Source of the DNA: Pseudosulfitobacter sp. DSM 107133
GTDB lineage: Bacteria > Pseudomonadota > Alphaproteobacteria > Rhodobacterales > Rhodobacteraceae
Reading direction: 5' to 3'
DNA: 64,000 nucleotides
NCBI RefSeq assembly: GCF_022788695.1
Contig: NZ_CP085154.1
Location: 2,294,001-2,358,000 of the forward strand
Shown here: in pieces, positions 37,304 to 46,053 of the stretch
How positions within the stretch are numbered: position 1 is the first letter of the stretch
How the letters are laid out: each line of letters begins with the position of its first letter
The notes under the pieces: generated by a model
Told to the model about the DNA's origin: nothing
The model's database searches: none
The model's input: only the letters and a program-made list of their open reading frames with translations
Made by a program: the position numbers and the translations under genes

Positions 37304-38332
37304 TTAGGGGAACAGCGGTGCCATCATCAGGCCGGCGGTTTCCGGCAGGCCCAGCATCAGGTTGGCGTTTTGCAGCGCCTGTCCGCTGGAGCCCTTGGTC
37401 AGGTTGTCGAGGGCTGCGACCACGATGCAGCGTCCGTCGATCCGGTCGCCCACCACGCCGATGTGGCAAAAGTTGCTGCCGCGGATGTGGCGCGTGCTGG
37501 GCGCCTCGCCTTGTGGCAGGACCTGAATGAACGGTTCGTTCTCATAGGCCGCGGCCAGCGTGGCGTGCACGGCATCCGCGTTGCCCGAGACGTAGCAGGT
37601 GGCCAGAATACCCCGGTTGGCGGGGATCAGGTGCGGGGTGAACTGCACCTGCACCGGGCGGCCTGCGACCTTGGAAAACTCCTGGTCGAACTCGCCCAAG
37701 TGCCGGTGCGTGCCGCCGACGGCATAGGCGTGATAGCCCTCGCTCAGCTCGGCGTGCAGCAGGTTTTCCTTGAGCGACCGGCCCGCGCCGGAGACCGCGC
37801 ATTTCAGGTCCATGATGATGTCGTCCAGCCCGATCACACCGGCGGCAATCAGCGGGCGCAGGGCGAACTGGCCCGTCGCCGCGTTGCAGCCCGTGCCCGC
37901 CACCAGCCGCGCGGCGGCGATGTCGTCGCGGTAGAATTCGGTCAGGCCGTAAACCGCTTCGGACTGCATTTCGATGGCGGCGTGGTCGTTGCCGTACCAT
38001 TTTTTATAGTCCGCCGGATCGCGCAGCCGGAAATCGGCGCTGAGGTCGACGATTTTCAGCGTCTTGGGCAGGTCGCGGATGACCTCCTGGCTGGTCTTGT
38101 GGGGCAGCGCGCAAAAGCACAGGTCGATGCCCGACCAGTCGATCGTGTCAAAGGCGACCATATCCGGCAGGTCCAGATGGCGCAGGTGCGGGAACACCTC
38201 GGCCAGCTTTTGACCGGCCTTGGAAAACGCGCCCAAGGCCTTGATTTCAATGGATGGATGTTCGGCGATCAGCCGGATCAGTTCGGCGCCAGTGTAACCG
38301 CTGGCCCCCAGGATTGCGACAGAATGGGTCAT
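37304..38332 (-). CDS. argC: N-acetyl-gamma-glutamyl-phosphate reductase
   Basis: 342 residues. NADPH-dependent third step of arginine synthesis. Nucleotide site [17 protein letters not shown]; catalytic Cys149 in [13 protein letters not shown]; the later [11 protein letters not shown] holds the expected active-site histidine region. The residues around the cysteine differ from the commonly quoted NPGCYPT, which may be a lineage trait. It sits upstream of the ccm block on the same strand, with IS110 copy 3 and R2a between. Confidence 0.94.
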   Translation of the reverse strand: MTHSVAILGASGYTGAELIRLIAEHPSIEIKALGAFSKAGQKLAEVFPHLRHLDLPDMVAFDTIDWSGIDLCFCALPHKTSQEVIRDLPKTLKIVDLSADFRLRDPADYKKWYGNDHAAIEMQSEAVYGLTEFYRDDIAAARLVAGTGCNAATGQFALRPLIAAGVIGLDDIIMDLKCAVSGAGRSLKENLLHAELSEGYHAYAVGGTHRHLGEFDQEFSKVAGRPVQVQFTPHLIPANRGILATCYVSGNADAVHATLAAAYENEPFIQVLPQGEAPSTRHIRGSNFCHIGVVGDRIDGRCIVVAALDNLTKGSSGQALQNANLMLGLPETAGLMMAPLFP

Positions 38333-38366
38333 GTCAGACCTCGTATATTAGGAATTTCAAAGATGT

Positions 38367-39176
38367 TCAGGCAGAGACAAAGCTGATTTGTCGTCGCATG
38401 AACTGTGTCGCGCGGTCGCTGACCCGTTTGGGGTCGCCCGTGGTCAGATAGGCCGCCGAACCGCTGCCCATCTTGTCGGGGTGGCGGTCCAGATAGTCCG
38501 CAAGGCTTTCGCCAACCAGCGCGGCCTGCGAATAGACCTGCACATCTGCGCCCAGCGCCTGCTGGAAGGTCTCTTGCAGCAGCGGATAGTGGGTGCAGCC
38601 CAGAATCGCCGCCTGTGGTTCCGGCATCTTGCGTTTCAGCGCGTCCACATGGCTGCGCACCAGTGCCTCGGCCAGGATCATGTCGCCGTCTTCGATGGCA
38701 TCGACGACGCCGCCGCAGGCCTGTGCCTCGACATCAACGCCGATGGCGCGAAAGGCCAGTTCGCGCTGGAAGGCGCGGCTGCTGACGGTGGCGGGGGTGG
38801 CAAACAGCGCCACATGTTTCACGGCCACTTCGCGCGGGGGGGAATTGTCGCCCCATTGCCGTTCGGTCATGGCTTCGATCAGTGGCACGAAGACGCCGAG
38901 TACCCGCTTGCCCTCGGGCACCCAGCTTTCCTGCATGCGGCGCAGGGCGGCGGCCGAGGCGGTGTTGCAGGCCAGAATCACCAGATCGCAACCGGCATCG
39001 AACAGCCGCTGCACGGCGGCGGTGGTCAGGTTGTAGATATCATCGGCGGTGCGCACGCCATAAGGCGCATGGGCCGAGTCTGCGAAATAGACAAACTCGA
39101 CATCCGGCAGACGCTTTTGCGCTGCTTCCAGAACGGTCAGGCCGCCCAAACCACTGTCAAAAACACCAATTGCCAT
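38367..39176 (-). CDS. murI: Glutamate racemase
   Basis: 269 residues. Makes D-glutamate for peptidoglycan. Start motif [13 protein letters not shown]; the two catalytic cysteines are in LACNTASA and [20 protein letters not shown] is the acid motif. Same strand as argC, 34 bases upstream of it, possibly cotranscribed. Confidence 0.95.
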   Translation of the reverse strand: MAIGVFDSGLGGLTVLEAAQKRLPDVEFVYFADSAHAPYGVRTADDIYNLTTAAVQRLFDAGCDLVILACNTASAAALRRMQESWVPEGKRVLGVFVPLIEAMTERQWGDNSPPREVAVKHVALFATPATVSSRAFQRELAFRAIGVDVEAQACGGVVDAIEDGDMILAEALVRSHVDALKRKMPEPQAAILGCTHYPLLQETFQQALGADVQVYSQAALVGESLADYLDRHPDKMGSGSAAYLTTGDPKRVSDRATQFMRRQISFVSA

Positions 39177-39215
39177 AACGCGTTAGCCCGTGCTCCCAAG
39201 GCACCGGTGATCTGC

Positions 39216-40094
39216 TCAGCGGTGCCGTTCCTCGAATTCATAGCCCAGATCAAAATGTTTGACCGGACCTGGATTGAGGTCATACGTCGCTTTGCGCAGG
39301 AAATCCATCATCTGTTTGCTGTCCCCTGCCAGCGGGTCCAGCACATCGCGCCCCAAGGGGTCGCCCACGACCACGCGCACGGGGGTGTCGACGCGTTTGC
39401 GGAACTCCTTGATCAGCAGGCCCAGCCGCAGGGTGTTGTGCATGTGGCTGGCCAGTTGGAACAGGCGGCTGGTGTGGCCGTCAAAGTAGACCGGCACCAC
39501 CGTTGCGCCCGATTTGGCCACCATCCGCGCGGTAAAGCTGCGCCAGCGCGGGTCCATGGGGCGCGAGAACGGTCGGGCTGCCGTGCTGACGGTGCCGCCG
39601 GGGAAAATGCCGATGGCCCCCCCTTGCGCCAGATAGCCCAGCGCGGTGCGCCGTGTTTCGATGTTTTGCGCCAGCGCCTCGCGGGTCTGGTCAAAACTGA
39701 TGGGCAGCAGCACGCGGTTCAACTCTTCGGCGCGGTTAAAGACCGCGTTTGCCAGAATGCGGAAATCGCCGCGCATGACCGACAGGATATGCCCCATCAT
39801 CATGCCGTCGAGAATGCCGTAGGGGTGGTTGGCGATCAGGATCAGCGGGCCGGTGCGCGGAATGTTGTCCAGCGCGCCGCCGACCACGTCCAGCGACAGC
39901 CCGTAGCGTTCCACCATCACCGACCAGAAATCACGTCCTGCCGCGACCTCGTCCTGATAGCCGTCGGCGCGGCGGATCAGGTTCAGCCGGCCTGTCGAAT
40001 TCTCAATCAGGCGGATCATCGCACGGCCACTGCGCGAAGTGGCCGAATGGGAATAGGTGATGTCACGCGCGATTGCGCGCTTGGACGGGGCCAT
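39216..40094 (-). CDS. Lysophospholipid acyltransferase (PlsC-like) family protein
   Basis: 292 residues. Acyltransferase block I NHPYGILDG (HX4D variant), FNRAEELNRVLLPI, then the substrate-binding GGAIGIFPGGTVS (FPEGTR-like with Gly for Glu). Such enzymes acylate lysophospholipids or related lipids; the acceptor is unknown. No strong membrane segment. The start MAPSKRAIARD has GGAG 6 bases upstream; an ATG two codons earlier is possible. Between murI and the oxidoreductase gene on the same strand. Confidence 0.85.
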   Translation of the reverse strand: MAPSKRAIARDITYSHSATSRSGRAMIRLIENSTGRLNLIRRADGYQDEVAAGRDFWSVMVERYGLSLDVVGGALDNIPRTGPLILIANHPYGILDGMMMGHILSVMRGDFRILANAVFNRAEELNRVLLPISFDQTREALAQNIETRRTALGYLAQGGAIGIFPGGTVSTAARPFSRPMDPRWRSFTARMVAKSGATVVPVYFDGHTSRLFQLASHMHNTLRLGLLIKEFRKRVDTPVRVVVGDPLGRDVLDPLAGDSKQMMDFLRKATYDLNPGPVKHFDLGYEFEERHR

Positions 40095-40178
40095 TGTCAT
40101 CTCCGTGACCAGAGGCGTGTCATTACTGCAAAGCCCAGTATCACACGCCCCCCGTTACAGGAATGTGACGATTGCGCC

Positions 40179-43100
40179 CTACTCGGCTGCTTTCGCCATA
40201 TCCTTGCCGCCTGCGCGGATCACCGCAAGCAGTTCCTCGCGCCGTTTGGCGGCCTTGGCTTCGTTGGCCTGTTTCACGGGACCAAAGCCACGGATCGACT
40301 TGGGCAGTTCCGCCAGTGCGACGATGGCGTCGCGGGTGTTGTCGGTCAGCAGCGGCAGCACCTGCTTCATGTCGGCCTCGTACTGGGTGATCAGCGCGCG
40401 TTCCATCTTGCGTTCGGTGGTATAGCCGAACACATCCAGCGGCGTGCCTCGCAGGCCCTTGAAGCGTGCCATCAGCGCCAGCGGTTTTTCCAGCCACGGG
40501 CCAAAGGTGCGTTTGACAGGGCGGCCATCGCTGCCCATTTTGGTCAGGACCGGCGGGGCCATGTGGTATTTCATCGTGAAATCGCCGTCGAATTCCGCCT
40601 CGGCCTTGGCACGGGTGGATTGCAGCAGGCGCGCGACCTCGTATTCGTCCTTATAGGCCAGCACCTTGTGATAGCCTTCGGTCACTGCGGTGCGCACGGC
40701 CTTGTCTTCGATGGCTTCAACCAACTTGCGATAGCGTTTGGCCAGCCGTTTGCTTTGGTATTTCACCAGATGATCGGCGCGGTAGGCGATCTTTTCGTCC
40801 AGTGTCTTTGGCAGGGCCACGACCTTGGGCGTCAGGATGTTCTGCGCCTGTTCGGGGTACAGCACCGCCCAGCGCCCGATTTCAAAGGCACGCAGGTTGC
40901 GTTCCACAGCAGCACCATTGAGCGTGACCGCCTCGACGATGGCATCATGGGTCAGCGGCAGCAGGCCGCGCTGCCATGCGGCGCCCATCAGCATCATGTT
41001 GGAATAGATGGAATCGCCCAGCACCGCCTTGGCCAGGTCCGAGGCATCGAACATCGCCACCCGGTCCTGCAACCGTGCCTCAAGCGCCAGCTTGAGCCGG
41101 TCGGCCGGCAGGGTGAATTCGGTGTCGCGGGTGAAATCGCCGGTGATGATTTCGTGGCTGTTGACCACGGCACCGGTGCGGCCGGTGCTGGTCAGGCCCA
41201 GCGTCTTGGCCCCCGCACTGACCACCAGATCGCCGCCGATCAGCGCGTCGGCCTCGCCTGTGGCGACGCGGATGGCGCTGATGTCGGCAGGGTTGTTCGC
41301 CAGACGGCAATGGATGTGTACCGCCCCGCCCTTTTGCGCGAGACCGGCCATTTCCATCATGCCCGCTCCCTTACCGTCGATATGCGCGGCCTGTGCCATC
41401 ACCGCACCCACGGTAACGACGCCGGTGCCGCCGACGCCGGTGATGACCACGTTGAACGTGCCGTCAATGGCGGGCAGCGTGGGGTCCGGCATCGCGGGCA
41501 GGTCCAGCTTGGTGGTGGGATCCTTGCGGACCTGCGCGCCTTCGAGGGTCACGAAGGACGGGCAGAACCCTTTGAGGCAGGAGAAATCCTTGTTGCAGGA
41601 CGACTGGTCGATGGCACGTTTGCGGCCCAGTTCGGTTTCCTTGGGCACGATCGACACACAGTTCGACTGTACCCCGCAATCGCCACAGCCTTCGCAGACA
41701 TCGGTATTGATGAACACGCGCTTGTCCGGGTCGGGGAAGCTGCCGCGTTTGCGGCGGCGGCGTTTCTCGGCGGCGCAGGTCTGGATGTAGACGATGGCGC
41801 TGACGCCCTCGACCTCGCGCAGGCGTTTCTGCACCGCGTCCAGTTCGGCGCGTTCATGGGTGGGGATGCCCTTGCCGAAGCGGGCAAGGTCGACGTCTTC
41901 TTTCTCGTCATAGACCACTTCGATGGTCGGCACGCCGATGGCGCGCAGCTCGTCCACGATCTTGTAGGCGCTCAGGCCGCCTTCGTTGGTCTGGCCGCCG
42001 GTCATGGCGACGGCGTCGTTGTAGAGGATCTTGTAGGTGATGTTCGCCTTGGACGCCAAGGCGGCGCGGATGGCCTGAATGCCCGAGTGGTTGTAGGTGC
42101 CGTCGCCAAGGTTCTGGAACACATGGTTCGTGGTGGAAAACGGCGCTTCGCCGATCCAGTTCGCCCCTTCGCCGCCCATGTGGGTGTAGCCCACGGTGTC
42201 GCGGTCCATCCACTGTGCCATGTAGTGACAGCCGATGCCCGCATAGGCGCGGCTGCCGTCGGGCAGTTTGGTGGAGGAGTTGTGCGGACAGCCCGAGCAG
42301 AAATAGGGCAACCGCGCCGCGAGGTCCTGTGCGTTGTCGTTGCGCCGTGCCTCGGACAGCGAGGCCAGCCCCGCCTGGATGCCGTCGGTGTTGCGGCCCT
42401 CTTCGATCAGGATCTCGCCCAGTTTTTCGGCGATCAGGATCGGGTCCAGCGCGCCGCGTGTCGGGAACAGTTCCAGACGGCGGCCATGTTCCCATGTGTC
42501 GCCCTTGTGCCAGCCATAGACGCGGCGGCCGTCGCGGTCATCAAAGATGGCTTCCTTGATCTGCACCTCGATCAGTTTGCGTTTTTCTTCAACGACGACG
42601 ATCAGGTCCAGCCCGGCGGCCCATTCGTGGAAGGTGTCCATGTCCAGCGGCCATGTCTGGCCGACCTTGTAGGTGGTGATGCCCAGACGCTCGGCCTCGT
42701 TGGCATCAATGTGCAGCAGGTCCAGCGCATGCATCAGGTCCAGCCAGTTCTTGCCTGCGGCGACAAAGCCGATCTTGGCCCCCGGCTTGCCCCAGACACG
42801 CTTGTCCATGCCGTTGGCGCGGCTGAACGCCTCGGCGGCAAAGCGTTTGTGGTCGATGACGCGGGTTTCCTGATCGACGGGTGTGTCGACCAGACGGATG
42901 TTCAGCCCGCCCTTGGGCATGTTGAATTCGGGCACCACGAAATTCAGACGGTTGGGATTGCCGTTGACGACACTTGTGGCCTCGATGGTGTCTTTCATGG
43001 TTTTCAGGCCGACCCAAAGGCCGGAAAAACGGCTGAGCGCCCAGCCATAGAGGCCATAGTCCATGATCTCCTGCACACCGGCAGGCGAGACCACGGGCAT

Positions 43101-43601
43101 ATAGGCGTCCAGCAGCGCAAATTCGGACTGGTGCAGCACGGTCGAGGATTCACCGGTGTGATCGTCGCCCATGGCCACCAGCACGCCGCCGTGCTTCGAG
43201 CTACCCGCCATGTTGGCGTGTTTGAACACGTCGCCCGAGCGGTCCACGCCCGGCCCCTTGCCGTACCACAGACCAAAGACGCCATCGAATTTCCCCTCGC
43301 CGCGCAGTTCGGCCTGTTGGCTGCCCCACAGGGCGGTGGCGGCGAGATCTTCGTTCAGTCCGGGCTGAAAGGTCACATCATGTTCGGCCAGCGGTTTGGC
43401 GGCGCGCATCATCTGCAAATCAACGGCACCCAGCGGCGATCCGCGGTAGCCGGTGACCAGACCCGCAGTGTTCAACCCGGCGGCACGGTCGCGGACCTTT
43501 TGCATCATCATCAGCCGCACCAGCGCCTGCGTGCCGTTCAGCAGCACCGTGTCGCGGTCAAGGTCATAGCGGTCATTCAGCGAAATCTTCTGCGTGCTCA
43601 T
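40179..43601 (-). CDS. Indolepyruvate ferredoxin oxidoreductase family protein (fused subunits)
   Basis: 1140 residues. Thiamine-pyrophosphate enzyme that decarboxylates aryl (or branched) 2-oxo acids to acyl-CoA with ferredoxin. An N-terminal pyrimidine-binding domain (GLVTGYRGSPLGAVD), a TPP-binding part (FCSGCPHNSSTKLPDG, HMGGEGANWIGEAPF), a ferredoxin-like cysteine cluster (CEGCGDCGVQSNC, about 630-645, and CNKDFSCLKGFCPS), and a gamma-type C-terminal part (ITGVGGTGVVTVGAV). One polypeptide replaces IorA plus IorB. GGGAGGT lies before the ATG. Divergent from the LysR gene, sharing a palindrome-bearing promoter region. Confidence 0.92.
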   Translation of the reverse strand: MSTQKISLNDRYDLDRDTVLLNGTQALVRLMMMQKVRDRAAGLNTAGLVTGYRGSPLGAVDLQMMRAAKPLAEHDVTFQPGLNEDLAATALWGSQQAELRGEGKFDGVFGLWYGKGPGVDRSGDVFKHANMAGSSKHGGVLVAMGDDHTGESSTVLHQSEFALLDAYMPVVSPAGVQEIMDYGLYGWALSRFSGLWVGLKTMKDTIEATSVVNGNPNRLNFVVPEFNMPKGGLNIRLVDTPVDQETRVIDHKRFAAEAFSRANGMDKRVWGKPGAKIGFVAAGKNWLDLMHALDLLHIDANEAERLGITTYKVGQTWPLDMDTFHEWAAGLDLIVVVEEKRKLIEVQIKEAIFDDRDGRRVYGWHKGDTWEHGRRLELFPTRGALDPILIAEKLGEILIEEGRNTDGIQAGLASLSEARRNDNAQDLAARLPYFCSGCPHNSSTKLPDGSRAYAGIGCHYMAQWMDRDTVGYTHMGGEGANWIGEAPFSTTNHVFQNLGDGTYNHSGIQAIRAALASKANITYKILYNDAVAMTGGQTNEGGLSAYKIVDELRAIGVPTIEVVYDEKEDVDLARFGKGIPTHERAELDAVQKRLREVEGVSAIVYIQTCAAEKRRRRKRGSFPDPDKRVFINTDVCEGCGDCGVQSNCVSIVPKETELGRKRAIDQSSCNKDFSCLKGFCPSFVTLEGAQVRKDPTTKLDLPAMPDPTLPAIDGTFNVVITGVGGTGVVTVGAVMAQAAHIDGKGAGMMEMAGLAQKGGAVHIHCRLANNPADISAIRVATGEADALIGGDLVVSAGAKTLGLTSTGRTGAVVNSHEIITGDFTRDTEFTLPADRLKLALEARLQDRVAMFDASDLAKAVLGDSIYSNMMLMGAAWQRGLLPLTHDAIVEAVTLNGAAVERNLRAFEIGRWAVLYPEQAQNILTPKVVALPKTLDEKIAYRADHLVKYQSKRLAKRYRKLVEAIEDKAVRTAVTEGYHKVLAYKDEYEVARLLQSTRAKAEAEFDGDFTMKYHMAPPVLTKMGSDGRPVKRTFGPWLEKPLALMARFKGLRGTPLDVFGYTTERKMERALITQYEADMKQVLPLLTDNTRDAIVALAELPKSIRGFGPVKQANEAKAAKRREELLAVIRAGGKDMAKAAE

Positions 43602-43650
43602 ATCCGCACCTCCCCAGTTTGGATCATTCTATCGAATTTCAGCTCACAAT

Positions 43651-43669
43651 AGGTCATAAGCTATGACCT
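43651..43669. promoter_or_regulatory. Palindromic operator candidate between oxidoreductase and lysR
   Basis: AGGTCATAAGCTATGACCT has 8-base perfect arms around a 3-base centre and contains the LysR-type pattern T-N11-A (TCATAAGCTATGA). It lies 50 bases from the oxidoreductase start and about 100 from the divergent LysR-family start, where a LysR regulator would be expected to bind. The assignment to that regulator is inference. Confidence 0.5.
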
Positions 43670-43770
43670 GTATAGACATTAATGCGACTTTCCGCCACGC
43701 GCCTTTTGACGAGTGGTAGGTTTCCATGTCTTTTACTATAGGGTGATCTCAACGATCAGAAAGCAGTGTG

Positions 43771-44676
43771 ATGGACTGGGACAAGCTAAGAATATTTCAT
43801 GCCGTGGCAGATGCCGGCAGTCTGACCCATGCGGGTGACCGGCTGAACCTCAGCCAATCCGCAGTCAGCCGCCAGATTCGCGGGCTTGAGGAGTCGCTTG
43901 CGGCCACCTTGTTCCACCGCCATGCCCGCGGGTTGATTCTGACGGAACAGGGCGAACTGCTGTTCGACGCCACCAGCGCCATGACAAAACGTCTGGACGC
44001 AGCCGCCGCGCGCATCCGCGACAGCGAGGAAGAAGTCTTTGGCGACCTGCGCGTCACGACGACAACCGGCTTTGGCACCCTGTGGCTGGCCCCGCGCCTG
44101 CCCAAGCTTTACGCCAAACACCCCGACCTGCGTGTTGACCTGATGCTGGAGGAACGGGTGCTGGACCTGCCCATGCGCGAGGCCGACGTGGCGATCCGCA
44201 TGAAAGAACCCAGTCAGGCCGATTTGATTCGCAAGAAACTGATGACGGTCAAGATGTGCCTGTTTGCCTCTTCCACCTATCTCAATTCAGAGGGCACCCC
44301 GTCATCACTGGATGATCTCAAGGATCATCGCCTGATCTGCCAGAATATCGATTCTGCGCAGGTGGGCGCCAGCGTGAGCCTTGTTCAGGAACTGTTGACC
44401 CATGAGGTCAGCTCGATGTTGACCGTCAACAACTATTTCGGCGTGCTTCAGGGGGTGCTGCACAATCTGGGAATCGGCGTGCTGCCCGATTATCTGGCCA
44501 ACGATTTTCCCGATCTCATGCGCGTGCTGCCTGAGGTTGAGTCGACCGATATTCCCGTCTTCCTCGCCTATCCCGAGGAATTGCGGCATTCCAAGCGTAT
44601 TTCAGCGTTTCGTGATTTTGTTCAGGAAGAGATCCTGCTGTACCGCAAACAGCTGAAAAGCAAACAAAAACCTTAG
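43771..44676 (+). CDS. LysR family transcriptional regulator
   Basis: 301 residues. N-terminal winged helix-turn-helix (WDKLRIFHAVADAGSLTHAGDRLNLSQSAVSRQIRGLEE) and C-terminal effector-binding domain (around 90-290, LRVTTTTGFGTLWLAPRLPKL, IGVLPDYLANDFPDL). Start at ATG 43771, one codon after an in-frame GTG. It is divergent from the indolepyruvate oxidoreductase gene and the palindrome between them suggests it controls that gene. The effector is unknown. Confidence 0.92.
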   Translation: MDWDKLRIFHAVADAGSLTHAGDRLNLSQSAVSRQIRGLEESLAATLFHRHARGLILTEQGELLFDATSAMTKRLDAAAARIRDSEEEVFGDLRVTTTTGFGTLWLAPRLPKLYAKHPDLRVDLMLEERVLDLPMREADVAIRMKEPSQADLIRKKLMTVKMCLFASSTYLNSEGTPSSLDDLKDHRLICQNIDSAQVGASVSLVQELLTHEVSSMLTVNNYFGVLQGVLHNLGIGVLPDYLANDFPDLMRVLPEVESTDIPVFLAYPEELRHSKRISAFRDFVQEEILLYRKQLKSKQKP

Positions 44677-45012
44677 CCATGCATGAATTGCATAGCGGCC
44701 ATTCCTGCGGGCGTTCACATTCTGCCTTGTTTGGCAGCAACGCTGCACCTAAATCGGTCTCGAAGGCGATGATCGCTTCTGGCGCATCATCTTCATACCT
44801 CCCTGTTGGACTTGGCCGAGCTTTATGCTCGGCCTTTTTTTTGGCCCGGATCCGGGCGCAATACCGGTTCATGCCGCGCTTGTAACCGGGCCTGCCCCTC
44901 CAACGGTTCGCGCCCTCCCTTGCATGTTTTCCCGAGTAGCACCGAACGCGCGCAATGCGTTCAGAGATGTTTTGTTCCGCCTTTCACGAAAAATTTTTCT
45001 GAAAAAACAATA
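44677..45012. other. Intergenic region with terminator, possible small RNA
   Basis: No convincing protein gene. The first 137 bases after the LysR stop run to a strong terminator (44814-44842), and could encode a small RNA or simply be the lysR 3' end. After it come a 14-base palindrome (GCCCGGATCCGGGC, about 44845) and an AT-rich tract leading into the promoter at 45013. Confidence 0.5.
44814..44842 (+). terminator. Intrinsic terminator downstream of lysR
   Basis: GGCCGAGC - TTTAT - GCTCGGCC followed by eight T. A strong rho-independent terminator on the plus strand. Confidence 0.92.
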
Positions 45013-45038
45013 GGAACCGATGGGCCGTTGGTCCCGTT
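45013..45038 (+). promoter_or_regulatory. Candidate ECF-type promoter GGAAC-N17-CGTT
   Basis: GGAAC at 45013-45017 and CGTT at 45035-45038 with a 17-base spacer match the promoter pattern of the alphaproteobacterial general stress sigma factor EcfG. The distance to the ATG at 45074 fits a leader of about 30 bases, and an A/T-rich tract precedes it. Whether this organism has EcfG is not shown in the window. Confidence 0.5.
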
Positions 45039-45073
45039 GTCCCACCAGCAACGCAAAACGAAAGGAAATACAA

Positions 45074-45610
45074 ATGACACGCAAGTTTTTGACAACCGCC
45101 TCGACGATCGCCGCTTTGATTGCCGTTCCGGCGCTGGCACAGACCAACGACCCGGCTTCGGACCTGCAAGGCAACTCGCCTGCCGTGACTGAAGGCGGCA
45201 ACATGAACGAAGCCGCGTCGAACCAGTTCAAATACGACACTGAGTCGCCGCGCATTTCGAATGGTTACGCCGAATATGACACCAACCAGATCGCGATGTC
45301 CCAGTCGGCATTCCGCGCGCTGAGCAATGCACGCGGCGAGAACATGGAAACAACCGACGGCACAGTGATCGGGATGATCGAAAATGTGAATGTGTCCGGT
45401 CAGGGCAACCCTGAACTGGTGGTCGAACTGACCGACGATCAGGCAGAGAAATTCGACACCGACGTGCTGGTGGTTACCGTCACGCCCGGCAATGTTACCA
45501 TGCAAGGCGACAAGCTGGCGCTGGCCACCACACTTGACGATCTGGTGTTGGCCGCCGAGCAAGGTGACAAAGGCTCGTATGCCGACCGCAAGTCGGTGAC
45601 CTTGCCCTGA
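45074..45610 (+). CDS. Secreted protein with PRC-barrel-like region
   Basis: 178 residues. Signal peptide MTRKFLTTASTIAALIAVPALA with cleavage after ALA; the mature part is acidic. The C-terminal half (GTVIGMIENVNVSGQGNPELVVELTDDQAE, VLVVTVTPGNVTMQGDKLAL) has the short beta-strand pattern of PRC-barrel proteins, but I do not claim the family with certainty. Preceded by AAAGGAAA and a candidate stress promoter, so possibly an envelope stress protein. Function unknown. Confidence 0.78.
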   Translation: MTRKFLTTASTIAALIAVPALAQTNDPASDLQGNSPAVTEGGNMNEAASNQFKYDTESPRISNGYAEYDTNQIAMSQSAFRALSNARGENMETTDGTVIGMIENVNVSGQGNPELVVELTDDQAEKFDTDVLVVTVTPGNVTMQGDKLALATTLDDLVLAAEQGDKGSYADRKSVTLP

Positions 45611-45625
45611 TACCTGATAATCACG

Positions 45626-45646
45626 CCGCCCCCCTTGCGGGGGCGG
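45626..45646 (+). terminator. GC hairpin after secreted-protein gene
   Basis: CCGCCCCC - loop TTG region - CGGGGGCGG, 16 bases after the stop codon; no T-run, so a terminator is likely but unproven. Confidence 0.5.
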
Positions 45647-45673
45647 AATGATATCGAAAGGCCGTGCTTTCCC

Positions 45674-45939
45674 TAGGCTCTGGACCCATTAATTCTATAT
45701 ACTCAGCGGCGATTTCGCGAAATTTCAAAGGTTTGGGGCGTGCAGCCAATAGTGGTTCTATTTGCAAGCGACCCAAGACGTTGAAATGAAGCGAAATCGC
45801 CGCCCTTCGGGTTTGACGGATTTTCCCGCAGCCTGCGGCGCATCTGCTTAAAATAGAACCACTATTCTTGCGCAAATGCTTCTTGTCTGCGAAAAAATCT
45901 GTCAAACTGAGTATATAGAATTAATGGGTCCAGAGCCTA
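45674..45939. mobile_element. MITE-like element with 33-bp perfect terminal inverted repeats
   Basis: 266 bp with no coding capacity. Positions 45674-45706 are the exact reverse complement of 45907-45939; both ends read TA-GGCTCTGGACC inward, so a TA target duplication flanking 31-bp repeats is possible, as in IS630/Tc1-mariner derivatives. The interior is itself nested foldback: GCGGCGATTTCGC matches GCGAAATCGCCGC and AATAGTGGTTCTATTT matches its complement. It lies between the secreted-protein gene and purL. Confidence 0.85.
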
Positions 45940-46053
45940 CCTCCAGGCACGGCCTTTCTTTTTGCCGCATAGAAATCCGGGCCTTCCCCCCTTTCCCCGC
46001 GCGCCAAGCTGCCATAAAGACAGGCCACCATCTGTCACGGGGGACATGGGCGC

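Noticed and set aside
38388-43652. Plus-strand open frame of 1754 codons opposite murI, the acyltransferase and the indolepyruvate oxidoreductase
   Set aside because: The minus strand holds three well-recognised proteins with all key motifs; the plus-strand translation is rich in His, Gln, Arg and Gly and has no family resemblance. Long antisense frames are common in GC-rich genomes.
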